Assembly: GCA_964352675.1 (NCBI GenBank)
Contig: CAYGSN010000015.1
Span: 1 to 58,112 of the forward strand
Source of the DNA: CAYGSN01 sp964352675
Lineage (GTDB): Bacteria; Pseudomonadota; Alphaproteobacteria; Micavibrionales; Micavibrionaceae
Direction: 5' to 3'
DNA: 58,112 bases
Below the pieces are notes generated by a model. The model saw nothing but the letters and a program-made list of their open reading frames with translations, was not told where the DNA came from and did not search any database. The translations under genes and the position numbers were made by a program. How positions within the stretch are numbered: the first letter of the stretch is position 1; every line of letters starts with the position of its first letter. Below, in pieces: positions 25,486 through 33,310 of the stretch.

Positions 25486-25629
25486 ATGAAAGCTGCAATA
25501 TCGACCGTTATGGATGATGTTCTGAAAGACGATGTCTGGGATGAAATTTTACATCCGGCAACAGAGATTGTTTTGGCTGACCTTCTGAGGCTTGCGACAG
25601 ATTACTCATGCCATGGCTGTACCCATTAG
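25486..25629 (+). CDS. 47-residue protein ending CHGCTH, unknown
   Basis: Small open frame with a strong ribosome site (GCAGGAGG, six bases before the ATG), directly behind the TetR-type operators and 42 bp before the AhpD-like gene. Acidic helix-like sequence, finishing with SCHGCTH, a C-x2-C pair flanked by histidines. No family recognised. It could be a small metal- or thiol-binding protein, or a leader peptide; the ribosome site argues that it is translated. Confidence 0.5.
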   Translation: MKAAISTVMDDVLKDDVWDEILHPATEIVLADLLRLATDYSCHGCTH

Positions 25630-25671
25630 GACTTTGTTTAACCCACACAAATCTCTTGGAAGGAGAAAGAA

Positions 25672-26223
25672 ATGACACAACGCTTAACACCCATAACAAA
25701 CCCAAAAGGTAAAGCTGCTGAATTGCTTGATGGCGTGAAAGCCGCATTAGGCGCGACACCTAATCTGTTTACAACATTTGCAAATGCACCCACCGCGATG
25801 GAAGCCTATCTCAACCTGAACGGCGCTTTGCAGGGCGGGGCCTTGGATCCGCAATTTAAAGAAAAACTTGCGCTGACTGTGGCCGGTCTGAATGGGTGTG
25901 ATTACTGCGCATCCGCCCATACGTTTCTGGGCGAAAAGGCCGGGATTGATGCACAGGAGCTCGCTTTAAATCTGCAAGGCAAATCCAATAATACAATGTG
26001 CCAGGCTGGTTTGGACTTTGTTGCCAAGGTCGTCAATGCCCGCGGCAGAGTAAGCAACGAAGACCTCCAAACCGTTCGCGATGCGGGCTTCAGTGATGAA
26101 CGTATCGTGGAAATGATTACGCATATCGCGCTGAACACGCTGACGAATTACTTCAATGAAGTCTTTCAGGTGGAAATCGATTTCCCAGTTGTAAGAACCG
26201 GCAACATCCAAAAAGCCGCTTAA
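25672..26223 (+). CDS. AhpD-like carboxymuconolactone decarboxylase family protein
   Basis: 183 residues, all-helical CMD/AhpD fold with the redox motif CDYCASAH (C76, C79, H83). Members act as peroxidase-linked disulfide reductases or peroxide-handling enzymes. AAGGAG lies about eight bases before the ATG. It follows a TetR-controlled promoter, which suggests induction by an electrophile or oxidant. A strong hairpin ends the transcript at 26244-26283. Confidence 0.85.
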   Translation: MTQRLTPITNPKGKAAELLDGVKAALGATPNLFTTFANAPTAMEAYLNLNGALQGGALDPQFKEKLALTVAGLNGCDYCASAHTFLGEKAGIDAQELALNLQGKSNNTMCQAGLDFVAKVVNARGRVSNEDLQTVRDAGFSDERIVEMITHIALNTLTNYFNEVFQVEIDFPVVRTGNIQKAA

Positions 26224-26243
26224 TTTTACCGAGTCCCCAAAGC

Positions 26244-26283
26244 CTTAACATGTCCGGTATTTCTGTCTACCGGGCATGTTAAG
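26244..26283 (+). terminator. strong hairpin after the AhpD-like gene
   Basis: Sixteen-base-pair stem (CTTAACATGTCCGGTA with its complement) around an eight-base loop. The single non-Watson-Crick pair is U-G on the plus strand but A-C on the minus strand, so it belongs to the plus-strand transcript. No clear U-tract follows, so termination may be inefficient or it may protect the 3' end. Confidence 0.55.
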
Positions 26284-26625
26284 CGTTAGCGATTTAATAT
26301 GAATGAGAGACAAGACATGACACAGCAACACTTATTCCTGTGCCGTCTTCGTTATAAACAATATGTTCTTCCTGTCCGCTCAGATTGGTTTGAATGTAAA
26401 CCGTTGGAATTTTGCTCTCACACGTGTTTAGAATTATTTATGCTTTAGCACGGCAAAAAATAAGAAAGCAACCACAAATCACTCATAAATTATTGAAAAA
26501 ACTGTAAGTTTCACCCTCGCTGTTTTGTTTTCAATGTGTTAGATCGCGTTCTTAAATTAAAAAAATTGAAAAACATCTCTGAGTTGACTCGCTCAATTCT
26601 TCTTCTAAAATGGCAAAAAATCGTG

Positions 26626-26696
26626 TAGAGAATGTTTAGCAGCGCATTGCAAGCACCACTATCTCTCCTGCGCAGTCATGCGCTAACTTTTTTCTA
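26626..26696. repeat. 71-bp imperfect palindrome (GTTAGCG family) left of HigBA
   Basis: Left arm TAGAGAATGTTTAGCAGCGC and right arm, read backwards, TAGAAAAAAGTTAGCGCATG. Both arms resemble copies 1-3 of the dispersed repeat. The ends are TA..TA, as expected if a small element duplicated a TA target. The right end runs into the HigBA promoter. Confidence 0.65.
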
Positions 26697-26711
26697 GATA
26701 TATCAATATTC

Positions 26712-26740
26712 TTGACAAGCGTACCGTTTTTCGGTACTAT
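26712..26740 (+). promoter_or_regulatory. HigBA promoter and operator
   Basis: TTGACA (26712-26717), 17-bp spacer, TACTAT (26735-26740). A perfect palindrome GTACCG-N5-CGGTAC at 26721-26737 fills the spacer and touches the -10, a natural site for HigA repression. Confidence 0.75.
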
Positions 26741-26745
26741 CAAAC

Positions 26746-27027
26746 ATGATTAAAAGTTTTGCGGATAAGAAAACGGAAATTTTTTGGACTACTGGAAAAA
26801 ACAGCAAAATTCCGTCAACCATTCGCAAAAGAGCTTATAGAAAGCTTCAGCTTTTGCATGCTGCGACAACCATAGAATTTCTGCGTGTGCCGCCAAGCAA
26901 TCGCCTTGAAAAACTATCAGGAGATCGCAAAGGCGCATATAGCATACGCATTAACCAGCAATTCCGGATTGTTTTCATTTGGAAACGGGGCCATGCGGAA
27001 AGTGTTGAAATTGTTGATTATCATTAA
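26746..27027 (+). CDS. higB: HigB-type toxin (RelE superfamily)
   Basis: 93 residues with the HigB/RelE pattern: LEKLSGDRKGAYSIRINQQFRIVFIW, ending with a short strand VEIVDYH. These toxins cut mRNA on the ribosome. Toxin-first order and the 12-bp gap to the antitoxin are typical of higBA. Promoter immediately upstream. Confidence 0.9.
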   Translation: MIKSFADKKTEIFWTTGKNSKIPSTIRKRAYRKLQLLHAATTIEFLRVPPSNRLEKLSGDRKGAYSIRINQQFRIVFIWKRGHAESVEIVDYH

Positions 27028-27039
27028 AGGAGAAATAAG

Positions 27040-27345
27040 GTGACCGATAACAGAAACAAAATCATTTCTCATCCTGGCGAAATTCTGAAAGAGGAATTTT
27101 TGGATGAGATGGGCATCAGTGTCTATGCGCTCTCTAAAGCCATTGCCGTGCCGCGCTCACGTATGAACGATATTGTGCTGGGCCGGCGCGGGATCACGGC
27201 CGATACAGCGGTGCGTCTGGGTAAGTTCTTTGGTACGGACCCGCAAAGCTGGATCAATCTACAAAGCCATTATGATGTGGTTATGGCTGAAAGCACATTG
27301 GATATTTCAACCATTCAAACTGCCGATGAAATTCGAGCGCATTAG
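27040..27345 (+). CDS. higA: HigA-type antitoxin
   Basis: 101 residues with an Xre-type helix-turn-helix: HPGEILKEEFLDEMGISVYALSKAIAVPRSRMNDIVLGRRGITADTAVRLGKFFGT is the HigA signature, here at about residues 9-68. Starts with GTG at 27040 behind AAGGAG. Its stop codon TAG is the first three bases of the next palindromic repeat (27343-27410). Confidence 0.92.
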   Translation: MTDNRNKIISHPGEILKEEFLDEMGISVYALSKAIAVPRSRMNDIVLGRRGITADTAVRLGKFFGTDPQSWINLQSHYDVVMAESTLDISTIQTADEIRAH

Positions 27346-27410
27346 AGAAAGTTTAATTTAAGACTATCCTCACTGCCACCGACCTAACAGTCGTCGATAA
27401 CTTTTCTCTA
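27343..27410. repeat. 68-bp imperfect palindrome (GTTAGCG family) between HigBA and AbrB/Doc 2
   Basis: Left arm TAGAGAAAGTTTAATTTAAG and right arm, read backwards, TAGAGAAAAGTTATCGACG; both related to the other copies. It begins with the higA stop codon and ends six bases before the -35 of module 2. Together with the palindrome at 26626-26696 it brackets the HigBA module exactly. Confidence 0.65.
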
Positions 27411-27415
27411 TTTCA

Positions 27416-27455
27416 TTGACTTTTTTTCTATTTTGTTATAACATAAGTTATAACA
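27416..27455 (+). promoter_or_regulatory. promoter and palindromic operator of AbrB/Doc module 2
   Basis: TTGACT at 27416-27421 and the TGTTATAAC/GTTATAACA palindrome with ATAA between at 27434-27455, identical to that of module 1. Confidence 0.7.
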
Positions 27456-27469
27456 TTGGAGTTTTAAAT

Positions 27470-27691
27470 ATGGAGCTAAAAGTAACAAAAATCGGAAATT
27501 CCCTTGGTGTTGTTTTGCCCAAGGAGTTAATTGCTGCCCTTAAGCTTGATAAGGGCGATACGCTTTGGGTAACGAATGCTCAATCCGGGTACAGAATTAC
27601 ACCTTATGACCCTGCCTTTGGGGAACAAATGGATGCAGCGCGTAAGCTCATGAAAAAGCGCCGTAATGTTCTGCGAGAACTGGCGAAATAA
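27470..27691 (+). CDS. AbrB/MazE-type antitoxin (module 2)
   Basis: 73 residues, same layout as the module 1 antitoxin: AbrB-type hairpin MELKVTKIGNSLGVVLPKEL, then KLDKGDTLWV, and the basic tail MKKRRNVLRELAK. Differences cluster in the middle (AALKLDKGDTLWVTNAQ against AQLKLEKGDIIWATEAS). Both ends are conserved, so cross-neutralisation between modules is possible. Stop TAA shares one base with the Doc ATG. Confidence 0.88.
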   Translation: MELKVTKIGNSLGVVLPKELIAALKLDKGDTLWVTNAQSGYRITPYDPAFGEQMDAARKLMKKRRNVLRELAK

Positions 27692-28074
27692 TGTCTTATA
27701 AATGGATCATTGAATCCGTTGTTCATGCTATTCATGATGAACAAATAGCAGAGCATGGCGGCCTACAAGGAACGCGTGATATAACTTTGCTACAATCTGC
27801 CTTAGTGCGCCCCAGAAATTTAGCAGAATACGAAAAGCCGGATATAGCTGATATGGCAGCTTGTTACGGATATGGAATTGCTAAAAACCACCCCTTTAAT
27901 GATGGAAACAAACGCACAGCTTTCGTTGTATTAGAGCTCTTCTTGCTAATGAATGGATATAGTCTAATAGCTGATGATGAGGCATGTGTCCTAGCGATGC
28001 TAAGTGTCGCTGATGGAAGTATTTCAGAGACAGAGCTTGCTGTTTGGATTAGAAAGCACATAGAAAAAAGTTAG
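27691..28074 (+). CDS. doc: Doc-type (Fic fold) toxin, module 2
   Basis: 127 residues with an intact Fic/Doc loop HPFNDGNKRTAF at 67-78. Strongly similar to the module 1 toxin but with scattered changes across the whole length, so the duplication is not recent, or was followed by divergence at synonymous and non-synonymous sites. The stop TAG is provided by repeat copy 3. Confidence 0.9.
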   Translation: MSYKWIIESVVHAIHDEQIAEHGGLQGTRDITLLQSALVRPRNLAEYEKPDIADMAACYGYGIAKNHPFNDGNKRTAFVVLELFLLMNGYSLIADDEACVLAMLSVADGSISETELAVWIRKHIEKS

Positions 28075-28098
28075 CGACAGACTGCTGGCCCTGTCACT
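28063..28098 (+). repeat. dispersed GTTAGCG repeat, copy 3
   Basis: GAAAAAAGTTAGCGACAGAC followed by TGCTGGCCCTGTCACT; the first twenty or so bases are almost identical to copy 1 at 17 kb. It overlaps the end of the toxin gene. No inverted right arm is seen. Confidence 0.6.
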
Positions 28099-28188
28099 TA
28101 CAAGCAAATGCGCATCTCCATGACACACTGGTGGCACAGTTTTCTTGCAAGATCACAGAGGCTACTGATTAACCCTTCCATATTTTTC

Positions 28189-28219
28189 TTGACGCAGCTC
28201 TAGCTTTTTGCTCTATAAG
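28189..28219 (+). promoter_or_regulatory. probable icd promoter
   Basis: TTGACG (28189-28194) and CTATAA/TATAAG (28213-28219) with an 18-19 bp spacer, about 37 bp before the icd start codon. Confidence 0.45.
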
Positions 28220-28255
28220 CAGCATATTTTTTGAGTAAAATTGAGGAGACTGCGT

Positions 28256-29728
28256 ATGACATTGTCCCAGACAGCCACCCCGACAAAAATCACAATTGCC
28301 CACGGTGACGGGATTGGTCCAGAAATCATGGATGCCACTATGCGCATTCTTGAAGCTGGTGGTTCACAAATTGACCCAGTTGAAATCGTTGCCGGTCAGA
28401 AGGCCTATGAAGAAGGGCACACAGCAGGCATTTCACCAGAAGGCATGGCCTCAATTGTTGATACGGGCGTTTTTTTAAAGGGCCCGCTTTTTACACCTCA
28501 GGGTAAAGGCTTTAAGAGCGTCAACGTGACCGTGCGTAAGACTCTGGGGCTGCACGCAAATGTCAGGCCTGTCGCTTCCTTAACGCCTTTTGTTCCATCA
28601 CATTTCCCGGATATGGATCTCGTCGTCATCCGTGAAAATGAAGAAGACACCTATGGCGGGATTGAACACCGCCAAACCACAGATGTTACACAGTGCCTAA
28701 AATTGATCACTGTCCCCGGCACAGAGAAAATTGTGCGCTATGCCTTCGAATTTGCACAAGCCGCCGGGCATGATCACGTGACCAACATGGTCAAAGATAA
28801 CATCATGAAGATCACTGATGGCACCTTCCAAAGAATATTTGAGGAAATCGCCGCTGAGTATCCAGGTATTAAATCAGACAAGTTGATCATTGATATCGGC
28901 ATGGCCAAGCTGGCCAGTGATCCTGGGCGTTTTGGTGTTATAGTAATGCCTAACCTCTACGGTGATATTGGCTCTGACGTTGCGGCTGAGATTTGCGGCT
29001 CCGTTGGTATGGTCCCATCTGCAAATATCGGTGAGCATGTTGCGATGTTCGAGGCGATTCATGGCACGGCACCAGATATCGAAGGAAAGGGTGTTGCAAA
29101 CCCTTCTGCTGTTTTAAGGGCCTCTGTTATGATGCTCAATCACATAGGACAACAAGAAGCGGCGAGGCGCATTCACAATGCCTGGCTTTGTACAATCGAG
29201 CAGGGCATCCATACCGGAGATATTGCCAATGACACGACAAAGAAAACAGTGGGATCGAAAGAATTTGCCGAAGCCGTTATTGGGAATTTAGGATGCGATC
29301 CCGTAGAGTTAATCCGCTCAACACCTTTTGCTATCGCTGCACCGCCCTATCAACGTAAACCATCAACAGAGTCCAAAACCTTTGATGGCTATGATGTTTT
29401 CTTACAGGCGCCTCCAGAAAACCCTGATGCATTAGCAAAAACGCTGCAGAGCACTTTGCAAAATATAGCCGGTAATGGCGCAACGCTAGAGATGATTACC
29501 AATCGCGGCGTAACGGTCTGGCCGAATGGTAACCCAAACACCTCCCTGGTTGATCACTGGCGCTGCCGCGTCAGAGCCGGTGAGCATACATCTCAAGCAG
29601 ATATGCTTGGCATCATTGCAAAACTTGCTGAACGCGGATATGACGTGATTAAAACTGAGGGCCTATTCAGCTTTGATGGAAATCCTGGCTATTCTGTCGG
29701 ACAGGGACAAGGGGCGCCTGCTCCCTAG
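28256..29728 (+). CDS. icd: isocitrate dehydrogenase (NADP), long form
   Basis: 490 residues. Isopropylmalate/isocitrate dehydrogenase fold: GDGIGPEI near the start, RENEEDTYGGIEHRQT (substrate and NADP loop), the metal-site stretch MPNLYGDIGSDVAAEI, and GTAPDIEGKGVANPSA. The length, with an extra C-terminal domain of about 140 residues, resembles the Rickettsia and Thermus type rather than the shorter E. coli enzyme. It makes 2-oxoglutarate from isocitrate in the citric acid cycle. The ATG at 28256 has GAGGAG at eight bases and is preferred over an upstream TTG. Stands alone between accessory regions. Confidence 0.9.
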   Translation: MTLSQTATPTKITIAHGDGIGPEIMDATMRILEAGGSQIDPVEIVAGQKAYEEGHTAGISPEGMASIVDTGVFLKGPLFTPQGKGFKSVNVTVRKTLGLHANVRPVASLTPFVPSHFPDMDLVVIRENEEDTYGGIEHRQTTDVTQCLKLITVPGTEKIVRYAFEFAQAAGHDHVTNMVKDNIMKITDGTFQRIFEEIAAEYPGIKSDKLIIDIGMAKLASDPGRFGVIVMPNLYGDIGSDVAAEICGSVGMVPSANIGEHVAMFEAIHGTAPDIEGKGVANPSAVLRASVMMLNHIGQQEAARRIHNAWLCTIEQGIHTGDIANDTTKKTVGSKEFAEAVIGNLGCDPVELIRSTPFAIAAPPYQRKPSTESKTFDGYDVFLQAPPENPDALAKTLQSTLQNIAGNGATLEMITNRGVTVWPNGNPNTSLVDHWRCRVRAGEHTSQADMLGIIAKLAERGYDVIKTEGLFSFDGNPGYSVGQGQGAPAP

Positions 29729-30047
29729 CGCCTAGTAAATCAAGAGACTATTGGGGTCCAACGAGGAACACTAGCAGAAGCATTTTGCGCTAGTTGGTAG
29801 TGTAATCATAAGTTTAAGTGAAGATGATATTTGGCTGATTGATAAAACAAATTACGAGGCCCCTTGCGCAATCTTAAATAGAGAGTGACCTTAACAAAAC
29901 AAGTATTTCTAACTATGTCTGAAAAGTTGAATCGATATTAAAAGTTACGGCATACCGAGAATAGTTAGCGTTTGTCTGACAGCACTGTCTGGTGGATCAT
30001 GTCAGATTAAATCGTGATTTCTGATGTGCATCTGATATGATGCCCCG
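29729..30047. other. 319-bp gap before the two-component genes
   Basis: No gene seen. Contains a weak inverted repeat ACTAGC/GCTAGT at 29770-29794 after icd, and near 29964 the string AGTTAGCG followed by a GACAG/CTGTC hairpin that loosely resembles the dispersed repeat. The promoter of the response regulator must lie at the right end, but I see no clear -35/-10 pair. Confidence 0.35.
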
Positions 30048-30728
30048 ATGCGCTTACTTATAATCGAAGATGATCAGGACGTTTCGGCATATATATCCAA
30101 AGGTATGAAGGAAGCTGGACACGTTGCAGATGTCGCTGATAATGGCAAAGATGGGTTGTTTCTTGCAACAACCGAGAATTATAATGCCATGATCATCGAT
30201 AGGATGCTGCCCGAGCTAGATGGTTTGTCTATCATCAAAACAATTAGGAGCACAGGCAATAATACGCCGGTGCTTATTTTATCTGCCTTGGGGGAGGTCG
30301 ACGACCGTGTCAAAGGCCTGCGCTCTGGTGGTGACGATTATCTGGTCAAACCCTTTTCTTTTGCAGAGTTGCTGGCTCGCATGGAAATCATGGCAAAGCG
30401 CGCTTCACGAACGCATGGAGATATAGCTGATACCGTGCTTGAAGCTAAAGATTTAAAATTGGACTTACTCTCGCGCCATGTTTCCAGGGGTTCTAAAAAT
30501 ATTGAACTGCAGTCTACTGAATTTCGTTTACTTGAATATCTTCTTAAAAATAAAGGACAAGTTGTTACCCGCACCATGTTGTTGGAACATGTATGGGACT
30601 ACCATTTTGATCCACAAACCAATGTAATTGATGTCCATATCAGCCGTTTACGCTCTAAAATTGATAAGGGCTTTGATAGCCCTATTATCAAGACGGTGCG
30701 TGGTGCCGGATACATTGTTGAAAGCTAA
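30048..30728 (+). CDS. OmpR/PhoB-type response regulator
   Basis: 226 residues: receiver domain with acidic pocket E7-D8-D9, phospho-acceptor D51 (IIDRMLPELDG) and K in YLVKPFSF, then a winged-helix DNA-binding domain (about 130-226) with LQSTEFRLLEYLL and VIDVHISRLRSKID. Belongs to the TctD/QseB-like group. One base separates it from the histidine kinase. It is the first of ten collinear genes ending in the lipid-modification set, so it probably controls them. Confidence 0.93.
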   Translation: MRLLIIEDDQDVSAYISKGMKEAGHVADVADNGKDGLFLATTENYNAMIIDRMLPELDGLSIIKTIRSTGNNTPVLILSALGEVDDRVKGLRSGGDDYLVKPFSFAELLARMEIMAKRASRTHGDIADTVLEAKDLKLDLLSRHVSRGSKNIELQSTEFRLLEYLLKNKGQVVTRTMLLEHVWDYHFDPQTNVIDVHISRLRSKIDKGFDSPIIKTVRGAGYIVES

Positions 30729-30729
30729 A

Positions 30730-32013
30730 ATGGACAGCACAAAGCGACATTACGTGAGAAGCTCCAGCTTTGTGATGGCCGTTCTTTTTACGGTTTTGTG
30801 TGGGGCGTCGGCTCTGTGTCTGGGCTATTTCATTACTTTTTTTGCCAAAGGGCATTTTGTTCACAGCACTGAGGCTGTCCTTGATTCCCAAATTACTGTA
30901 ATCAAGGCCTCAAACTCCATGAAAGATGGGATAGATGGAGATTATTTTTATAGCTTCTTGAATGATGATGGATCTTTTTCTGAGCCGATACCAGCAGAAA
31001 TCGAACGCTTTTCAGAAGGCATTATTGTGTTTGATTACCCTAAAAATAATCAACGCTATGCCGCTAAAATTTACAGTCATGTAGATGGTCGAAAGCTTTT
31101 GATTGGATTCAACATTACAGAAATTTCCAAAGACTTTGAACGCATGCAGATCATGGGAATTTTTAGCATTATTTTTGTAATGATCATTGTGTTTGTGAGC
31201 TATCTTATCAGCGTTTTTGTAGCTCGTGGAACCAATAAAATTGCCGTAACTGCGCAAGAAATCATAGATACTGGCGATCTCAGCAGGCGTTTGGAGTTTA
31301 ACTCCCGCTGGGATGATCTTAGTCATATGGCCTTGGTTTTAAATGCATTGCTTTCCCGTATGGAAGAATTAATCATTGGTGTAAGGCAAGTGTCGGACAA
31401 TATTGCTCATGATCTGCGCACACCGCTTACACGCATAAGAAATAAGATTGAAACTCTTCAAGACAAATACGGAGATCAGGAGCATGATCAGCTTTTAAAT
31501 GAAGCAGACCATTTGCTTTCGACCTTTACGGCCCTACTCCGTATATCGCGTATTGAAACCGAAAAACAGCGCAGCCAATTTCAGAAGCTTGACCTTGGGC
31601 CTTTGATTCAGGATGTTGCTAACTTTTATGCGCCCCTGGCAGAAGAAAAAGGCGTTAAGTTTGATGTAGAACCTAAATCGGCGATAATTACCGGAGACCG
31701 TGATTTACTATTTCAGGTCTACGCAAATCTTCTTGATAATGCTATCAAATTCACGCCAGCTGGCGGACGGGTCACCCTAAATATAAATAAAGAGCATGGC
31801 GGCATATGGATTGTGATTGAAGATACGGGCAAAGGCGTTGATGAAACAGAAATACACAAAATTTTTGATCGCTTTTACCGGGCCGAAAAAAGCCGTTCAA
31901 GCCCGGGAACTGGCCTAGGGCTTAGCCTTGTGAAAGCGGTGATAGACCTTCACGGCGGTGAAGCCAAAGCTGAAAACACAGAGGACGGTTTGCGTATTAT
32001 TACAATTTTGTAA
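30730..32013 (+). CDS. sensor histidine kinase
   Basis: 427 residues from the ATG right after the regulator's stop. Two membrane helices (about 14-40 and 140-165) enclose a short periplasmic domain of about 100 residues; then HAMP, the H-box DNIAHDLRTPLTRI, N-box LLDNAIKFT, and the ATP-lid motifs DTGKGV and GTGLGLSLV. All catalytic motifs are present. The small extracytoplasmic region could sense an envelope or lipid signal. 46 bp before the FAD oxidoreductase gene. Confidence 0.92.
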   Translation: MDSTKRHYVRSSSFVMAVLFTVLCGASALCLGYFITFFAKGHFVHSTEAVLDSQITVIKASNSMKDGIDGDYFYSFLNDDGSFSEPIPAEIERFSEGIIVFDYPKNNQRYAAKIYSHVDGRKLLIGFNITEISKDFERMQIMGIFSIIFVMIIVFVSYLISVFVARGTNKIAVTAQEIIDTGDLSRRLEFNSRWDDLSHMALVLNALLSRMEELIIGVRQVSDNIAHDLRTPLTRIRNKIETLQDKYGDQEHDQLLNEADHLLSTFTALLRISRIETEKQRSQFQKLDLGPLIQDVANFYAPLAEEKGVKFDVEPKSAIITGDRDLLFQVYANLLDNAIKFTPAGGRVTLNINKEHGGIWIVIEDTGKGVDETEIHKIFDRFYRAEKSRSSPGTGLGLSLVKAVIDLHGGEAKAENTEDGLRIITIL

Positions 32014-32059
32014 TTAATCAGACATAGAATTGTAAGCTGGCTTATCACATACTCTTTTC

Positions 32060-33310
32060 ATGAAAATAGGAATTATAGGTGCGGGTATATCTGGCATGGG
32101 TGCGGCGTACTTACTGGCACCCCATCATGATGTAACCCTTTTTGAAAAAAACAACTATATTGGCGGACACAGCCGTACAATTGATATTTATGAGGACGCT
32201 GACCAAAATTCGGTAGACACTGGATTTATCGTATTTAACGATTGGAACTATCCCAATCTTTTTGGCTTGTTTGACAGGCTGAATGTACCTTATCAAAAGA
32301 GCGATATGTCCTTTGGCGTAAGCATCGACAAGGGTTGGCTGGAATATGCATCATGCGGCATATTTGCACAAAAACGTAACATCCTCCGACCCGCTTATTG
32401 GAAGATGTTGTTGGATATTATCCGTTTCAATAAAAAATCACCGGCATATATAGAAAAAAATAGCGATATATCGCTGGGACAATGTCTTGATGAACTCAAG
32501 ATGGGGAAATGGTTTAGAGAGTATTATTTGCTGGCAATGGGAGCAGCAATCTGGAGCTGTCCACTTGATACTATCATGAAATTTCCAGCAAAAACGTTCT
32601 TACGGTTCTTTAAAAACCATGGCCTTTTGAATCTGGTACAGCGCCCGCAATGGTATACAGTTTCCGGAGGCAGCCGTGAATATATTAAGCGATTAATGGC
32701 CGCACTGAATAGTAAAAAACATGAATCGTGCGCGGCCACAAGCGTCATTGTACAAGAAGATGGTTCAGTGGTTGTTTATACCCAAGATGGTAAAGAAGAG
32801 TGTTTTGATCAGGTTATTCTGGCCTGTCATGCCGATGAAGCACTAGAAATAATAAGTCACCCTACGAAGGAAGAAGTCGATATACTGGGCTGTTTTCAAT
32901 ATCAGGACAACCACATTATAACCCATAAGGATCAGAGCTTTATGCCCAAACAAAAAAAATGCTGGGCAAGTTGGGTATATTTATCCGAAGAAAAAAAAGA
33001 TACGAAGACTACAGTATCACTCAGTTACTGGATGAATAATTTGCAGGGATTAAAAATGCAAGATACTATTCTCGTCACGCTTAATCCGGGACGACGCCCG
33101 GATGAAGATAAAATAATCGATGAACATAGCTTTTCACACCCGATCTTCGATCAGGGTGCGATCGACGCGCAACAGCGCATTCCGGAAATTCAAGGAAAAC
33201 GCGGATTGTGGTTTTGTGGTGCTTATCAGCGCTATGGTTTTCATGAAGATGGTCTGCTCAGTGCTGTAAACGTAGCTAGAGCACTGGGAGCAAATATTCC
33301 ATGGGAATAA
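32060..33310 (+). CDS. FAD-dependent amine-oxidase-type oxidoreductase
   Basis: 416 residues with the Rossmann FAD motif GIIGAGISGMGAAYLL at the N-terminus, the GGHSRT arginine motif, and a C-terminal GLWFCGAYQRYGFHEDGLLSAVNVAR typical of the NAD(P)-binding flavoproteins that accompany DUF1365 and cyclopropane synthase genes. Likely acts on phospholipid acyl chains (desaturation or oxidation), inferred from context. Overlaps the next gene by 10 bp. Confidence 0.87.
   Translation: MKIGIIGAGISGMGAAYLLAPHHDVTLFEKNNYIGGHSRTIDIYEDADQNSVDTGFIVFNDWNYPNLFGLFDRLNVPYQKSDMSFGVSIDKGWLEYASCGIFAQKRNILRPAYWKMLLDIIRFNKKSPAYIEKNSDISLGQCLDELKMGKWFREYYLLAMGAAIWSCPLDTIMKFPAKTFLRFFKNHGLLNLVQRPQWYTVSGGSREYIKRLMAALNSKKHESCAATSVIVQEDGSVVVYTQDGKEECFDQVILACHADEALEIISHPTKEEVDILGCFQYQDNHIITHKDQSFMPKQKKCWASWVYLSEEKKDTKTTVSLSYWMNNLQGLKMQDTILVTLNPGRRPDEDKIIDEHSFSHPIFDQGAIDAQQRIPEIQGKRGLWFCGAYQRYGFHEDGLLSAVNVARALGANIPWE

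Larger units (their letters stand above)
26284..26745. other. non-coding stretch before HigBA
   Basis: No convincing gene. A 50-codon frame at 26299-26448 (starting MNERQDMTQQHL) has no clear ribosome site or family. The rest is AT-rich with poly-A/T runs; its right end carries the 71-bp palindrome and the HigBA promoter, listed separately. Confidence 0.4.

Noticed and set aside
26299..26448. 50-codon open frame after the AhpD-like gene
   Set aside because: No clear ribosome site, no family, lies in AT-rich non-coding DNA; not supported as a gene.
26626..27410. Palindromic spacers as integron attC sites
   Set aside because: attC sites read RYYYAAC at the left and GTTRRRY at the right. Here GTT is on the left arm and AAC on the right, i.e. 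inside out, and no integron integrase is in the window.
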